A stretch of 64,000 nt of DNA from Moraxella canis (GTDB lineage Bacteria > Pseudomonadota > Gammaproteobacteria > Pseudomonadales > Moraxellaceae): assembly GCF_002014965.1 (NCBI RefSeq), contig NZ_MUXT01000004.1, positions 73,987 to 137,986 on the forward strand, written 5' to 3'. A program made the translations under genes and the position numbers. This document shows positions 9,091-18,447 of the stretch, in pieces (position 1 is the stretch's first letter; every line of letters begins with the position of its first letter). The notes beneath the pieces were generated by a model. The model ran no database searches and had not been told where the DNA came from. It saw only the letters and a list, made by a program, of their open reading frames with translations.

Positions 9091-10065
9091 ATGAAAAAAA
9101 CTACCATCCAATATTTGACCCTGCCAACCGTCGCACTTTTGGCGTTGGTTGGTTGTAGTAATGACAACCGCCGCGATGATGAAATGACGGTGGCTGAGCC
9201 TGTGGTTCAGCAGATCGATGACATTTGCCAAGCGCCAGCGATGCAGGCATATCTTCAAAACAGCATCAAGCAGTCTATTTTGAATGCAGCGATGAGCCAA
9301 ATGGTGGGTGCAGATCCCAACCAAAGCCTAGCTATGCAAAACACGCTTGGTCAGCAGCTGAATACTTTACAAATCACCACCCAAAATGCCACGAATTTTG
9401 CTGACAGCTGTATGGTAGATGTGCATGTGACGGTCAGCCCTCAAGATTTGGTAAATGCAGAATTTGCTTTTGCTCGTTCAGGGGCGACTTTAATGCAGCG
9501 CGCCAGCCAAGATCAAGTTGAGCTTTATAATGGCACGATTGTCGCCAAGCAAATCACTTATCAAATGGTCAATGGGAATGTGGTGATGTATGGTAATAAT
9601 CATCATGCCATTCGTCTGATTGCTGATATTTTGGTGGCTTCGGCAGGCAGTTTGCCACAAGTATCTACGCAGCCTAATACCACCGCACGTCCGCAAGCGA
9701 TTGAGCGGCTGCCAGAGACGCCAAGATCTGAGCCATCAAGCACTCAAGATACCCCTAGCGTGACAACGCGTATTGAGCGTCAGCCGGCACCTAGCGCGCA
9801 GCCGCCATCTCGTCCGCGCACTGAGACATCGACAGACAACACAGCTCAAAGAAATACGCAAAGTTCAGCGGCACAATCTTCTACATCCAGCAGCACGCCG
9901 CGCGTCACTCGTGATAATCAAACCACCCAAACGAGCACCGAGCGCGCCACAGAGCGTGCTACAAGCGAGCCAACCCAAGCACCAGCACGCTCACAGGCGC
10001 CAGCGAACACCAGTAGCGATGGTGAAACCAGCATCAGTATCGTTGAGTCAAACGAAACTTACTGA
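9091..10065 (+). CDS. Lipoprotein of unknown function with Ser/Thr/Pro-rich tail
   Basis: Starting at the ATG at 9091 gives a textbook lipoprotein signal: MKK, a hydrophobic core, and lipobox LVGC with the lipidated Cys at residue 22. GTG 9076 and ATG 9079 are in frame upstream. Residues about 30-195 form a folded domain with two Cys (in DICQAP and DSCMVD) that could make a disulfide, plus an alternating hydrophobic pattern ending in ADILVASA. From about residue 200 to the end is a 125-residue low-complexity tail rich in Thr, Ser, Pro, Gln and Arg, without hydrophobic segments. Such tails can span periplasm or be extracellular linkers. I do not recognise the family. A strong terminator follows. 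Confidence 0.8.
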   Translation: MKKTTIQYLTLPTVALLALVGCSNDNRRDDEMTVAEPVVQQIDDICQAPAMQAYLQNSIKQSILNAAMSQMVGADPNQSLAMQNTLGQQLNTLQITTQNATNFADSCMVDVHVTVSPQDLVNAEFAFARSGATLMQRASQDQVELYNGTIVAKQITYQMVNGNVVMYGNNHHAIRLIADILVASAGSLPQVSTQPNTTARPQAIERLPETPRSEPSSTQDTPSVTTRIERQPAPSAQPPSRPRTETSTDNTAQRNTQSSAAQSSTSSSTPRVTRDNQTTQTSTERATERATSEPTQAPARSQAPANTSSDGETSISIVESNETY

Positions 10066-10084
10066 TCGCTTTTTATCTTAAATC

Positions 10085-10121
10085 AAAAAAACCCTTTTGG
10101 TCACTCAAAAAGGGTTTTTTT
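10085..10121 (+). terminator. Intrinsic terminator after lipoprotein gene
   Basis: An A-run and ACCCTTTTGG/CAAAAAGGGT hairpin with a short loop and a following T-run. Confidence 0.88.
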
Positions 10122-10242
10122 GATGGCTGTAGCGGCTTAGACGGGCTACCAAAATGGATACTCAATCTATGAAATTTATGTTACAATCGATCAGATTTTT
10201 AAGTTTTTGTTTTATCACGATCAAAATATATTGGAGAGATTC

Positions 10243-11304
10243 ATGACTTTAGCTCGCAATAAGTTCGCCCAAGTAATGCCAAAGTTTGCCGCCGCTGCCA
10301 TCGCTGCTGCGGTGGTCGGATGTAGCCAGCCTGCCCAAACTACCCAATCACCTGCCGACACTTCAGAGACACCCACCGAAAAAACAGCCAAAACCGTTGC
10401 GATTACCGCTATTGTTGAGCATCCATCATTGGATGATATCCGCTTAGGCGTGGTCGATGGCTTGGCAAGTTTGGGTTATAAAGAAGGTGAAAATTTGACA
10501 GTTAATTTCCAATCTGCCCAAGGCAACATGGCGACTGTCGGTCAGATCGCGAAGCAGTTTGTGGCGGATACGCCTGATGCCATCGTAGGTATCACGACAC
10601 CGAGCGCCCAAAGTCTGGCGGCGGCAACCACGAGTATTCCGCTGATTTATACGGCTGTCTCTGATCCTGTGGCTGCCAAATTATTAAATGAAAATCATCA
10701 AGCTTCGCAGCCTAATATTACTGGTTTGTCCAGTCAGCTGCCTATCGAGCCACAAGTTGAACTATTCCAAAAAATCAAGCCTGATGCCAAGCGCATCGGA
10801 TTTGTGTTTAGCCCTGGAGAAGCCAATTCGGTCGCTGTCAAAAATGAGCTGATCGAAATTTTGCCAAAATATGGCATGACTTTGGTGGAAGTGCCCGCCA
10901 ATCGATCCAGTGATGTGGGCGATGCGACGCGTTCATTAGCAGGCAAGGTAGATCTTCTTTATACTTCACTGGATAACGGCGTGGCATCGGCGATGGAAGC
11001 GATGGTTCAAGCCGCTAACGAGCTACAAGTGCCTGTGATTACCTCAGATGAATTTTCGGTGCGCCGCGGTGCAACAGCTGCGTTGGGCGTGAATGATTAT
11101 GACTTTGGATTGACAACCGCCAAATTGGTCGCTCAAGTATTAGATGGTAAAGCTCCAAATGACATCAAGCCTGAAGTGATGAATACTTTAACCTTATTTA
11201 TCAGTCCAAAACACGCAGCCAATCAAGGCGTGACAGTGGATTTGACAACACTGGGCGAGAGCATCAATGTCGATACCACGCCAGCGCGCCAGCCGAATAA
11301 CTAA
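10243..11304 (+). CDS. ABC transporter substrate-binding lipoprotein, TrpX-like (copy 1)
   Basis: Periplasmic, membrane-tethered binding protein of the PF04392 (TrpX/ABC_sub_bind) family. The ATG at 10243 has a GGAGA site and yields a lipoprotein signal with lipobox VVGC, Cys at residue 27. After a Thr/Pro-rich linker the mature domain opens with AKTVAITAIVEHPSLD and contains the family stretch EGENLTVNFQSAQGNM. The two lobes run to the C-terminus near LTLFISPKHAANQGV. It lies upstream of a closely related copy, then permease and ATPase. The family imports tryptophan or other amino-acid-like ligands in studied cases; the ligand here is not known. Predicted size 353 residues. Confidence 0.88.
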   Translation: MTLARNKFAQVMPKFAAAAIAAAVVGCSQPAQTTQSPADTSETPTEKTAKTVAITAIVEHPSLDDIRLGVVDGLASLGYKEGENLTVNFQSAQGNMATVGQIAKQFVADTPDAIVGITTPSAQSLAAATTSIPLIYTAVSDPVAAKLLNENHQASQPNITGLSSQLPIEPQVELFQKIKPDAKRIGFVFSPGEANSVAVKNELIEILPKYGMTLVEVPANRSSDVGDATRSLAGKVDLLYTSLDNGVASAMEAMVQAANELQVPVITSDEFSVRRGATAALGVNDYDFGLTTAKLVAQVLDGKAPNDIKPEVMNTLTLFISPKHAANQGVTVDLTTLGESINVDTTPARQPNN

Positions 11305-11439
11305 GATCATTTTGACCGAAACTCAGTGAGAGCGAGTGTCAGCCAGTTTGATAGGTGTAGTTTGCAAGTTTTTCAATCATCAACGGCTGACATCGTTTCT
11401 TGGAATTTTGTTAATGTTATGTGAATAAATCTTACTAAA

Positions 11440-11476
11440 TATCTTGGCAAGATAATCTGCAGTATGATAAACTGCA
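11440..11476 (+). promoter_or_regulatory. Dyad pair upstream of second binding-protein gene
   Basis: Two adjacent inverted repeats stand in the 230-base gap between the binding-protein genes: TATCTTG-G-CAAGATA (perfect 7-base arms, 11440-11454) and TGCAGT-7-ACTGCA (11458-11476). They lie about 60-95 bases before the start codon, where an operator or leader hairpin could act. No known consensus is recognised. Confidence 0.35.
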
Positions 11477-11534
11477 CAAAAGTTTTAATTCAAATCAGTT
11501 TAACGAGATTACCTTGGCATTACAGGAGTTTGCT

Positions 11535-12533
11535 ATGAACAAATTTTTAAAAACAACGCTGTGGGCAAGTTTGGCAGCGCTTACCTTGACGGCGTGTGGC
11601 GGTGATAAGCCCGCCGCTCAAGCCGATTCAGCGGCTACTGAAGCCAAAACAGTGGCAATTACCGCCATTGTTGAACATCCGGCTTTGGATGCCGCTCGTC
11701 AAGGTGCCCTAGATCAATTGGCTGAAGAAGGCTTTAAAGAAGGTGAGAATCTGACGGTGAATTTCCAATCTGCTCAAGGCAATATGGGAACAGCAGGTCA
11801 AATCGCCAGACAGTTTACCTCAGATAATCCTGATCTTATTTATGCCATTGCCACACCTTCAGCGCAGGCTATTGCAGCGGCGACCCAAGACATCCCTGTG
11901 GTATTCTCAGCGGTGACTGATCCTGTTGAAGCCAAGCTGGTTGGAAGTCTAGAAAGCTCAGGTAATAACATCACTGGCGCTTCAGATGCGCTGCCTTATG
12001 AGCCTCAAATTGCCCTGATCCAAGAGCTTGTGCCAAATGTTAAAAATGTTGGCTTTGTGTACAATCCAGGCGAAGTAAACTCGACTGTGGTGCTTAGAAC
12101 GCTCAAAGAAAAATTAGCACCGCTAGGTATCAATATTGTTGAAGCGCCAGCCTCTAAATCTACAGATATCACTCAAGCAGCAAATTCACTGGTTGGCAAA
12201 GTAGATGTGTTTTATACTTCAACTGATAACATGGTTGCTAATGCTTATGAGGCAATTTATCAGGTTGCTAAAGATGCTAAGATACCACTCATCGCTTCTA
12301 ATACCGACGCTGTCGAACGCGGCGCTGTCGCTGCATTGGGCGTCAATTACACCGATCTTGGTAAAGAGTCTGGTAAAATTATTGCACGCATCTTAAAAGG
12401 TGAAAAACCTGCTGATATCCCTGTTTATATCTCTGAAAATCTAGACTTATATGTCAGTAAAAAACATGCTGCTGAGCAGGGTGTGACATTGCCGCAAGCG
12501 GTGCTTGATCGTGCTGCTAAAGTGGTTGAATAA
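11535..12533 (+). CDS. ABC transporter substrate-binding lipoprotein, TrpX-like (copy 2)
   Basis: Second PF04392 binding protein, 332 residues from the ATG at 11535 (site ACAGGAG upstream). The lipobox LTAC places the lipidated Cys at residue 21. The mature region is obviously paralogous to the preceding gene: both carry AKTVAITAIVEHP, EGENLTVNFQSAQGNM and a YTS-DN segment, and both end near VSKKHAAEQGV or ISPKHAANQGV. They differ most in the linker and the C-terminal tail. Two binding proteins for one permease/ATPase pair suggest either dosage or different ligands. It is followed by a hairpin region and terminator before the permease gene. Confidence 0.88.
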   Translation: MNKFLKTTLWASLAALTLTACGGDKPAAQADSAATEAKTVAITAIVEHPALDAARQGALDQLAEEGFKEGENLTVNFQSAQGNMGTAGQIARQFTSDNPDLIYAIATPSAQAIAAATQDIPVVFSAVTDPVEAKLVGSLESSGNNITGASDALPYEPQIALIQELVPNVKNVGFVYNPGEVNSTVVLRTLKEKLAPLGINIVEAPASKSTDITQAANSLVGKVDVFYTSTDNMVANAYEAIYQVAKDAKIPLIASNTDAVERGAVAALGVNYTDLGKESGKIIARILKGEKPADIPVYISENLDLYVSKKHAAEQGVTLPQAVLDRAAKVVE

Positions 12534-12544
12534 GGCTTTATTAG

Positions 12545-12584
12545 ACAGGCATCTTTTGTCAAAAAGATGCCAAAAGATGCCTGA
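12545..12584 (+). repeat. Hairpin with a competing third arm after binding-protein gene
   Basis: AGGCATCTTTTG (12547-12558) is followed by two alternative partners, AAAAAGATGC (12561-12570) and CAAAAGATGCCT (12571-12582). The first arm can pair with either, giving mutually exclusive hairpins immediately after the stop codon. This may protect the upstream mRNA or modulate read-through into the permease gene. Confidence 0.55.
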
Positions 12585-12612
12585 TGTCATGAGTCAAAGC
12601 TAACCGCCGTTT

Positions 12613-12656
12613 AAACCCAAGCTGATCAGTGCGCTGTAACGCTTGGGTTTGTTTTG
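12613..12656 (+). terminator. Intercistronic terminator between binding-protein and permease genes
   Basis: AAACCCAAGC (12613-12622) pairs with GCTTGGGTTT (12641-12650), followed by a T-rich GTTTTG tract. It lies inside the transporter locus, so permease and ATPase are probably made at lower level by read-through or from their own promoter. Confidence 0.75.
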
Positions 12657-12730
12657 TGGTGAATTTTAATCCTATGATGGCTTGGATTTTGTTATAATAC
12701 GTGTTTTAACTTTTTAGGCGAGTATGGCCG

Positions 12731-13624
12731 ATGAATTTGATTGCTTTTTTTGGAGCGCTGGAGAGCGGTCTGATTTATGCCTTGATGGCACTGGGCGTGC
12801 TGATCTCCTTTCGTATTTTGGATTTTCCTGATCTGACCGCTGATGGTAGCTTTCCATTGGGCGGTGCGGTTGCAGGGATTTGCATTGTGGCAGGATTTAA
12901 TCCTTGGCTGGCTTGTGTTTTTGGCATGGCAGCAGGCATGGCAGCAGGCGTGATGACGGCTTGGCTGCATGTGAAGCTCGGCATTTTACATCTACTCGCT
13001 GGTATTTTGATGATGACCGCCTTATATTCGATCAATCTACGGATTATGAATGCCCCAAACTTACCACTACTTGGACAGCCGACCGTGTTCACGCCATTTA
13101 TTGATGGGGGTAATGGATTTTGGGTGCGTGTGGCAGTGGTTGCAGGCGTTGTGTTGGTGGTAAAATTGGTTTTGGATTGGTTCTTTACCACCGAAACGGG
13201 TCTGTCGATGCGTGCCACAGGTTCAAATCTGCGCATGGCGCAAGCTCAGGGCATCAATACACCCTGGATCATCATTCTTGGCATGGCGATTTCAAATGGT
13301 TTGATTGCGCTATCGGGCGCTTTGTTTGTACAGACCCAAGGATTTGCTGATGTGTCGATGGGTATCGGTACGATCGTGATTGGATTGGCTGCGGTGATTA
13401 TTGGTGAAGCGGTTTTGTCGGCTAAGCGGATTTTTTGGATGACTTTGGCGGTGGTGATTGGTGCCATTTTGTACCGTTTATTTGTACAAATTGCGCTATC
13501 TAGTGAGCTGCTGCGCGGAATTGGCTTTAAATCCCAAGATTTAAATTTGGTCACAGCGCTTCTTGTGGTCATCGTTTTGATGTTGCCAAAAATTAAAGCC
13601 AAGCTTTCACTGAAAAAACACTAA
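12731..13624 (+). CDS. ABC transporter permease, TrpY-like
   Basis: Inner-membrane permease of the branched-chain-amino-acid-type (BPD_transp_2, PF02653) superfamily. The 297 residues contain eight to nine hydrophobic segments. The N-terminus (ALESGLIYALMALGVLISFRILDFPDLT, quoted here only as a region at residues 8-35) shows the family pattern of a first helix followed by a conserved Asp/Phe-Pro-Asp loop. A cytoplasmic coupling region GLSMRATGSNLRMAQAQGIN is near residues 156-175. It lies 10 bases before the ATPase gene, with which it is surely co-translated; together with the lipoproteins it makes a TrpXYZ-type importer. Confidence 0.88.
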   Translation: MNLIAFFGALESGLIYALMALGVLISFRILDFPDLTADGSFPLGGAVAGICIVAGFNPWLACVFGMAAGMAAGVMTAWLHVKLGILHLLAGILMMTALYSINLRIMNAPNLPLLGQPTVFTPFIDGGNGFWVRVAVVAGVVLVVKLVLDWFFTTETGLSMRATGSNLRMAQAQGINTPWIIILGMAISNGLIALSGALFVQTQGFADVSMGIGTIVIGLAAVIIGEAVLSAKRIFWMTLAVVIGAILYRLFVQIALSSELLRGIGFKSQDLNLVTALLVVIVLMLPKIKAKLSLKKH

Positions 13625-13634
13625 GGAGTGCACC

Positions 13635-14429
13635 ATGTTACAAGCTACTGATCTGCGCCTAACCTTTAATCCAGGCACTCCCATCGAAAACCCTGCGCTG
13701 CGCGGACTGTCGTTATCCATTGCTGATGGTGAGTTTGTGACGGTAATTGGCACCAATGGCGCTGGCAAATCCACTTTCTTAAATGCCATCAGTGGTGCGG
13801 TGCGTGTCGATAGTGGCAGCATCAAAATCAATGGTCAAGATGTCACCCGCTTAGAGACGCATAAGCGCGCCAAACAAGTGGCACGCGTTTTTCAGGACCC
13901 AATGGCAGGTACCTGTGAGGCGCTCACCATTGAGGAGAATATGGCACTGGCTTATAAGCGTGGCGGTGTGCGCGGCTTGGCAGGTGCATTAAACAACAAA
14001 AATCGTGAGCTGTTCCGTGAAAAGCTATCTATCTTAAAACTTGGATTAGAAAACCGCTTAACCGACCGTATGGGGCTTTTGTCAGGCGGTCAGCGTCAGG
14101 CGGTCAGTCTGTTGATGGCAAGCCTACAGCCCTCAAAAATTCTGCTGCTAGATGAGCATACAGCAGCACTTGACCCAAAAACTGCCGCCTTTGTTTTGGA
14201 TTTGACTGATAAAATCGTCGGTGAAGGGCGTCTGACCACGATGATGGTCACGCACTCAATGCAGCAAGCGCTCACGCATGGCACGCGCACCGTCATGCTG
14301 CATCAAGGTCAGGTAGTGCTTGATGTGTCAGGAGATGAAAGACAGGGTATGAGCGTTCAAGACTTATTAAATATGTTTGAAAGAACTCGCCGTGAAAAGG
14401 TAGAAGATGACAGCTTGATCTTGGGCTGA
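13635..14429 (+). CDS. ABC transporter ATP-binding protein, TrpZ-like
   Basis: Cytoplasmic ATPase, 264 residues, energising the importer encoded just upstream. Motifs in order: Walker A GTNGAGKST near residue 39, Q-loop in VFQDPMAG near residue 84, signature LSGGQRQ near residue 152, Walker B LLLDEHTAALDP near residue 172, and the H-loop in MVTHSM near residue 206. All catalytic residues are present. The start has a clear AAGGAG. A terminator follows 65 bases after the stop, closing the locus. Confidence 0.93.
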   Translation: MLQATDLRLTFNPGTPIENPALRGLSLSIADGEFVTVIGTNGAGKSTFLNAISGAVRVDSGSIKINGQDVTRLETHKRAKQVARVFQDPMAGTCEALTIEENMALAYKRGGVRGLAGALNNKNRELFREKLSILKLGLENRLTDRMGLLSGGQRQAVSLLMASLQPSKILLLDEHTAALDPKTAAFVLDLTDKIVGEGRLTTMMVTHSMQQALTHGTRTVMLHQGQVVLDVSGDERQGMSVQDLLNMFERTRREKVEDDSLILG

Positions 14430-14493
14430 TGGCGAATTTGGCAGATTGGCACATCTATTGGCGCTATCTTGACTTAGCCCAGTGATCAACAAT

Positions 14494-14525
14494 AAAGCTC
14501 AGCTTTGTCTGAGCTTTCGTTATTT
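14494..14525 (+). terminator. Intrinsic terminator of the ABC importer locus
   Basis: AAAGCTCAG pairs with CTGAGCTTT over a 6-base loop; a T-rich tract follows. Confidence 0.75.
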
Positions 14526-14620
14526 AAGAAACAAGATGGCTGCAAAAGCCAGTAAACAATGATAAAATTGGCGCATCTTAGCGCTTACTAAGCGTATCAA
14601 TGAATAAATCAAATGAGTGA

Positions 14621-15502
14621 ATGACTATGGCTAATTGTTTGCGCTGTGAAAATGAAATCGGGCGATTGTTGGTGACTTGCGAAGATCAGTCAGGCATCGT
14701 GCAGGCGGTCTCAGGGTTTTTGTATCGTCATGGCGCCAATATCATCTCGCTGGATCAACACACGACCGAAGCGTATGGTGGTCGTTACTTTATGCGTGTG
14801 GAGTTTCATCTTAGAGGCTTGGTCGCCCAAAAAAATCAGCTTGAGGAGGCTTTCGCCCAAGAAGTGGCAGAGCAGTACCGTATGAATTGGCAAATGACCA
14901 GTACCCAAGCACTCAAAAAAGTCGGTATTTTAGTTTCAAAAGAAGATCATGCGCTACTTGAGCTATTGTGGCGCTACCGCCGCGGTACGCTGCCTTGTCA
15001 TATCACGCAAGTGGTCTCAAACCACGAAAGCCTGCGCGCATCCGTTGAATCATTTGGCATTGAGTTTATTCATATTCCTGTGGATAAAGATAATAAACAA
15101 GCAGCCTATGATGAGATTGACCGTGTGATGGCGGATAATGATCTGTTGGTGTTGGCGCGTTATATGCAGATTTTGACCCCATCATTTGTGGATAAGTGGC
15201 AGGGTAAGATCATTAATATCCATCATTCTTTTTTGCCAGCTTTTGTGGGCGCCAATCCGTACAAGCAAGCCTTTGACAAAGGGGTAAAACTGATCGGCGC
15301 CACCGCGCACTATGTGACCAGTGAGCTTGACCAAGGACCGATCATTGAGCAAGGCGTGGCACGTGTCAGCCACGCATTTAATGTCAGTGATCTACGAGAG
15401 CTTGGGCGTGATATTGAGCGCGATGTGCTCGCTCGCGCAGTCAGATGGCATCTGGAGGATCGCGTCATCATCGATGGCGCAAAAACGATCGTGTTTGATT
15501 AA
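14621..15502 (+). CDS. purU: Formyltetrahydrofolate deformylase
   Basis: Hydrolyses 10-formyl-THF to THF and formate, balancing the one-carbon pool and supplying formate for purine synthesis. The 293 residues have an N-terminal ACT domain (about 10-90, beginning GRLLVTCEDQSGIVQAVSG) and a C-terminal formyltransferase-fold domain. The catalytic region IINIHHSFLPAFVGANPY is near residue 200 and holds the conserved Asn/His; the conserved Asp is in SELDQGPIIEQ near residue 230. ATG 14621 and ATG 14627 are both possible starts; the second is better spaced from TGAGTGA. Terminator downstream. Confidence 0.95.
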   Translation: MTMANCLRCENEIGRLLVTCEDQSGIVQAVSGFLYRHGANIISLDQHTTEAYGGRYFMRVEFHLRGLVAQKNQLEEAFAQEVAEQYRMNWQMTSTQALKKVGILVSKEDHALLELLWRYRRGTLPCHITQVVSNHESLRASVESFGIEFIHIPVDKDNKQAAYDEIDRVMADNDLLVLARYMQILTPSFVDKWQGKIINIHHSFLPAFVGANPYKQAFDKGVKLIGATAHYVTSELDQGPIIEQGVARVSHAFNVSDLRELGRDIERDVLARAVRWHLEDRVIIDGAKTIVFD

Positions 15503-15522
15503 GCGGCGCATACCATCATCTT

Positions 15523-15556
15523 AACAGGGCAATTTATTGACCCTGTTTTTTTATTA
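15523..15556 (+). terminator. Intrinsic terminator of purU
   Basis: AACAGGG and CCCTGTT pair around an AATTTATTGA loop, then a run of seven T. Confidence 0.85.
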
Positions 15557-15693
15557 TTAAGAAAATGTATTTTGGTTAATTTAATGAATGTCATGCGATG
15601 GTATTTTCGTAAGTGAAGCTAGTAGTTTAAAAAATTATTATTACAATAAAATCAGTAACTTATAAAAATAGTTGTGGATAACTTTAATCCACT

Positions 15694-15724
15694 ATTGAAA
15701 AATTTAAGACTGCCTACCATATAA
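15694..15724 (+). promoter_or_regulatory. Candidate heat-shock (sigma-32) promoter of clpB
   Basis: ATTGAAA at 15694-15700 and TACCATATA ending at 15723 resemble the sigma-32 consensus CTTGAAA / CCCCATNTA with a 14-base spacer. The site lies about 95 bases upstream of clpB in an otherwise AT-rich 315-base gap holding only the purU terminator. ClpB is heat-shock controlled in related bacteria, which supports but does not prove the call. Confidence 0.45.
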
Positions 15725-15817
15725 CAGCTAACAATGCAATGTATATTTATTGAGATTTGATCGTTAATAAATCTTAATGAATATATCATGTGAATGATCG
15801 TATTCAAGGATAATAAT

Positions 15818-18394
15818 ATGAATTTTGAAAAATATACTCGAACGCTGCAGGAGATCATACGTGGGGCGCAGCAAAGCAGTCTTGGGCATAACCATACCGC
15901 GATTGCCCCTGTGCATCTGCTGAGTGCTGTGGCTGATAATAACACTGCAGCGTCTATCATTGAGGCAAGTGGTGCAAATTTAGCTCGGCTAACAGATGAA
16001 ATTGAGGTTCTGCTTTCCCATCAAGCGGTGATCAATCAGCCCACAGGTCAAGTGAATTTATCACCTGATACTGCTAAAGTCTTACAGGCGACAGAAAATT
16101 ATGCCGCCAAAGCAGGTGATGAATTTGTGCCGATTGAGTGGCTGATTTTGGCACTTTTTGAAGATAAATCACTCAATAAAGCCTTTGTGTCGGCAGGCAT
16201 TACTGCCCAAAATTTACAAACGATAATTACAAATATTCGAGGAGATGAGACTGTGACTGATCAAAATAGCGAACAAAACCGCCAAGCATTAGATAAATAT
16301 ACCATCAATCTCACCGAGCGCGCGCTGGCAGGGAAGCTTGATCCTGTGATTGGGCGTGATGACGAAATCCGCCGTACCGTACAGGTGCTGTCTCGCCGCA
16401 CCAAAAATAACCCAGTGCTCATCGGTGAGGCAGGTGTCGGTAAAACTGCCATCGTCGAAGGGCTTGCACAGCGTATCGTCAATGGTGAGGTGCCTGAGAG
16501 TCTAAGAAATAAAAGCGTGCTATCGCTAGATATGGGGTCTTTGATTGCTGGGGCTAAATATCATGGTGAGTTTGAGGAGCGCCTAAAAGCAGTACTAAAC
16601 GAGCTTGCCAAACAAGACGGCAATGTCATTTTGTTCATTGATGAGCTACACACCATGGTGGGCGCTGGCAAGACCAGTGGTGCGATGGATGCTGGTAATA
16701 TGCTCAAGCCTGCGCTTGCTCGCGGTGAGCTGCGCTGCGTGGGGGCAACGACTTTGGATGAGTATCGTCAATATATCGAAAAAGACCCAGCGCTTGAGCG
16801 CCGCTTCCAAAAAGTCTTGGTGGATGAGCCAAGTGTTGAGGACACCATTGCCATTTTACGCGGTCTAAAAGAGCGTTATGAGCTACATCATGGCGTCAAA
16901 ATCATGGATTCAGCCATCATCGCTGCTGCCAAGATGAGCCATCGCTACATCACCGATCGTCAGCTGCCGGATAAGGCGATTGACTTGATTGACGAAGCTG
17001 CCAGCCGTATCAAAATGGAGCTTGATAGCAAGCCTGAAAGTCTAGATAAGCTAGATCGCCGCATCATTCAGCTAAAAATGCAGCTAGAAGCTGTGAAAAA
17101 TGAAGAAGATGCTGGTGCAAAATCGCAAGTCAAATCACTTGAGCAGCAAATTGACGAAGCGCAAAAGCAATACAGTGAGCTTGAAGAGGTTTGGAAAGCT
17201 GAAAAAGCAGGTGTTGAAAAAAGTAAGCAGCTTCAAGCTAAGCTAGACACCGCGCGCGTGACATTAGAAAAGGCGTTGCGTGAAGGGGATTATGCCCGCG
17301 CTTCACAGCTACAATATGGTGAGATCATTGAGCTTGAAAAGCAATTGGCAGAAGAGCAGCTGGACGAAACAGAGCACGCGCCTAAGCTGCTTCGCAATAA
17401 AGTCACTGATAACGAAATCGCCGAGGTGGTCTCTGCAGCAACTGGCATTCCTGTTGCCAAAATGCTTCAAGGTGAACGCAATAAACTGCTGGCGATGGAA
17501 GAGGTGCTACATGAACGCGTCATCGGTCAGAATGAGGCAGTGACAGCGGTATCAAATGCGGTGCGACGCAGCCGTTCGGGCTTGTCGGATCCTAATAAGC
17601 CAAGCGGTTCTTTCTTATTCTTGGGACCGACAGGCGTGGGTAAGACCGAGCTGACCAAGGCACTGGCAAATTTCTTGTTCGACTCTGAAGATGCAATGGT
17701 TCGCATTGACATGAGTGAGTATATGGAAAAGCACAGCGTCTCACGCTTGGTGGGTGCACCTCCAGGCTATGTAGGTTATGAAGAAGGGGGTGTACTGACC
17801 GAAGCGGTACGCCGCAAGCCGTACAGTGTTGTACTCTTTGATGAGATTGAAAAAGCACATCCAGATGTCTTTAATATCCTGCTGCAGGTGCTTGACGATG
17901 GTCGCTTAACCGACAGTCAAGGTCGCGTGGTGAACTTTAAAAATACGGTTATTATCATGACCAGTAACTTGGGCAGTCATGCGATTCATGAGATGGCAGA
18001 TGCGCCTTATGAAGACATTAAGGCTGCTGTGATGACTTCGGTAACAGGTCACTTTAGGCCAGAATTTATTAACCGTATTGATGAGATCGTCGTATTCCAT
18101 GGCTTGGGTGCGGATCAAATGACGGGCATTGCCGAGATTCAGCTTGATCGTCTGCGCGCGCGCCTTAAAGAGCGTGAGCTTGGCCTCAGTGTGAGTGATG
18201 AAGCGATGAGTCATTTGGTGGCAGTGGGTTATGATCCTGTCTTTGGTGCTCGCCCATTGAAGCGCGCGATTCAGCAAGAGATTGAAAATCCGTTGGCGCA
18301 GCTTTTACTCTCTGGCGAGTTCGTCGCAGGGGATACCATCTCTGTTGAGTGGCTAAATGATCAGTTTGCTTTTAATAAGCTGCGTTATAGCTGA
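15818..18394 (+). CDS. clpB: ATP-dependent disaggregase ClpB
   Basis: Hexameric AAA+ chaperone that threads aggregated proteins through its pore with DnaK help. The ATG at 15818 has AAGGA 7 bases before it and gives 858 residues, the length of E. coli ClpB (857); an in-frame ATG at 15794 lacks support. Domains in order: N-domain (1-145), AAA-1 with Walker A GEAGVGKT near 203 and Walker B LFIDELH, the long coiled-coil M-domain (about 405-525), AAA-2 with Walker [10 protein letters not shown] near 603 and Walker [11 protein letters not shown], and C-domain. The pore loop [11 protein letters not shown] is intact. An internal GTG-type start for the short ClpB form is possible near the end of the N-domain but was not resolved. 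Confidence 0.97.
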   Translation: MNFEKYTRTLQEIIRGAQQSSLGHNHTAIAPVHLLSAVADNNTAASIIEASGANLARLTDEIEVLLSHQAVINQPTGQVNLSPDTAKVLQATENYAAKAGDEFVPIEWLILALFEDKSLNKAFVSAGITAQNLQTIITNIRGDETVTDQNSEQNRQALDKYTINLTERALAGKLDPVIGRDDEIRRTVQVLSRRTKNNPVLIGEAGVGKTAIVEGLAQRIVNGEVPESLRNKSVLSLDMGSLIAGAKYHGEFEERLKAVLNELAKQDGNVILFIDELHTMVGAGKTSGAMDAGNMLKPALARGELRCVGATTLDEYRQYIEKDPALERRFQKVLVDEPSVEDTIAILRGLKERYELHHGVKIMDSAIIAAAKMSHRYITDRQLPDKAIDLIDEAASRIKMELDSKPESLDKLDRRIIQLKMQLEAVKNEEDAGAKSQVKSLEQQIDEAQKQYSELEEVWKAEKAGVEKSKQLQAKLDTARVTLEKALREGDYARASQLQYGEIIELEKQLAEEQLDETEHAPKLLRNKVTDNEIAEVVSAATGIPVAKMLQGERNKLLAMEEVLHERVIGQNEAVTAVSNAVRRSRSGLSDPNKPSGSFLFLGPTGVGKTELTKALANFLFDSEDAMVRIDMSEYMEKHSVSRLVGAPPGYVGYEEGGVLTEAVRRKPYSVVLFDEIEKAHPDVFNILLQVLDDGRLTDSQGRVVNFKNTVIIMTSNLGSHAIHEMADAPYEDIKAAVMTSVTGHFRPEFINRIDEIVVFHGLGADQMTGIAEIQLDRLRARLKERELGLSVSDEAMSHLVAVGYDPVFGARPLKRAIQQEIENPLAQLLLSGEFVAGDTISVEWLNDQFAFNKLRYS

Positions 18395-18415
18395 TTTTCA
18401 TCCGATCTTATCATC

Positions 18416-18447
18416 AAAAACCATCGGCAAACTGTCGATGGTTTTTA
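18416..18447. terminator. Bidirectional terminator between clpB and the NRDE gene
   Basis: AAAAACCATCG and CGATGGTTTTT form a stem with A- and T-runs on both sides, so it can stop both converging transcripts. It touches the last codon of the minus-strand gene. Confidence 0.88.
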
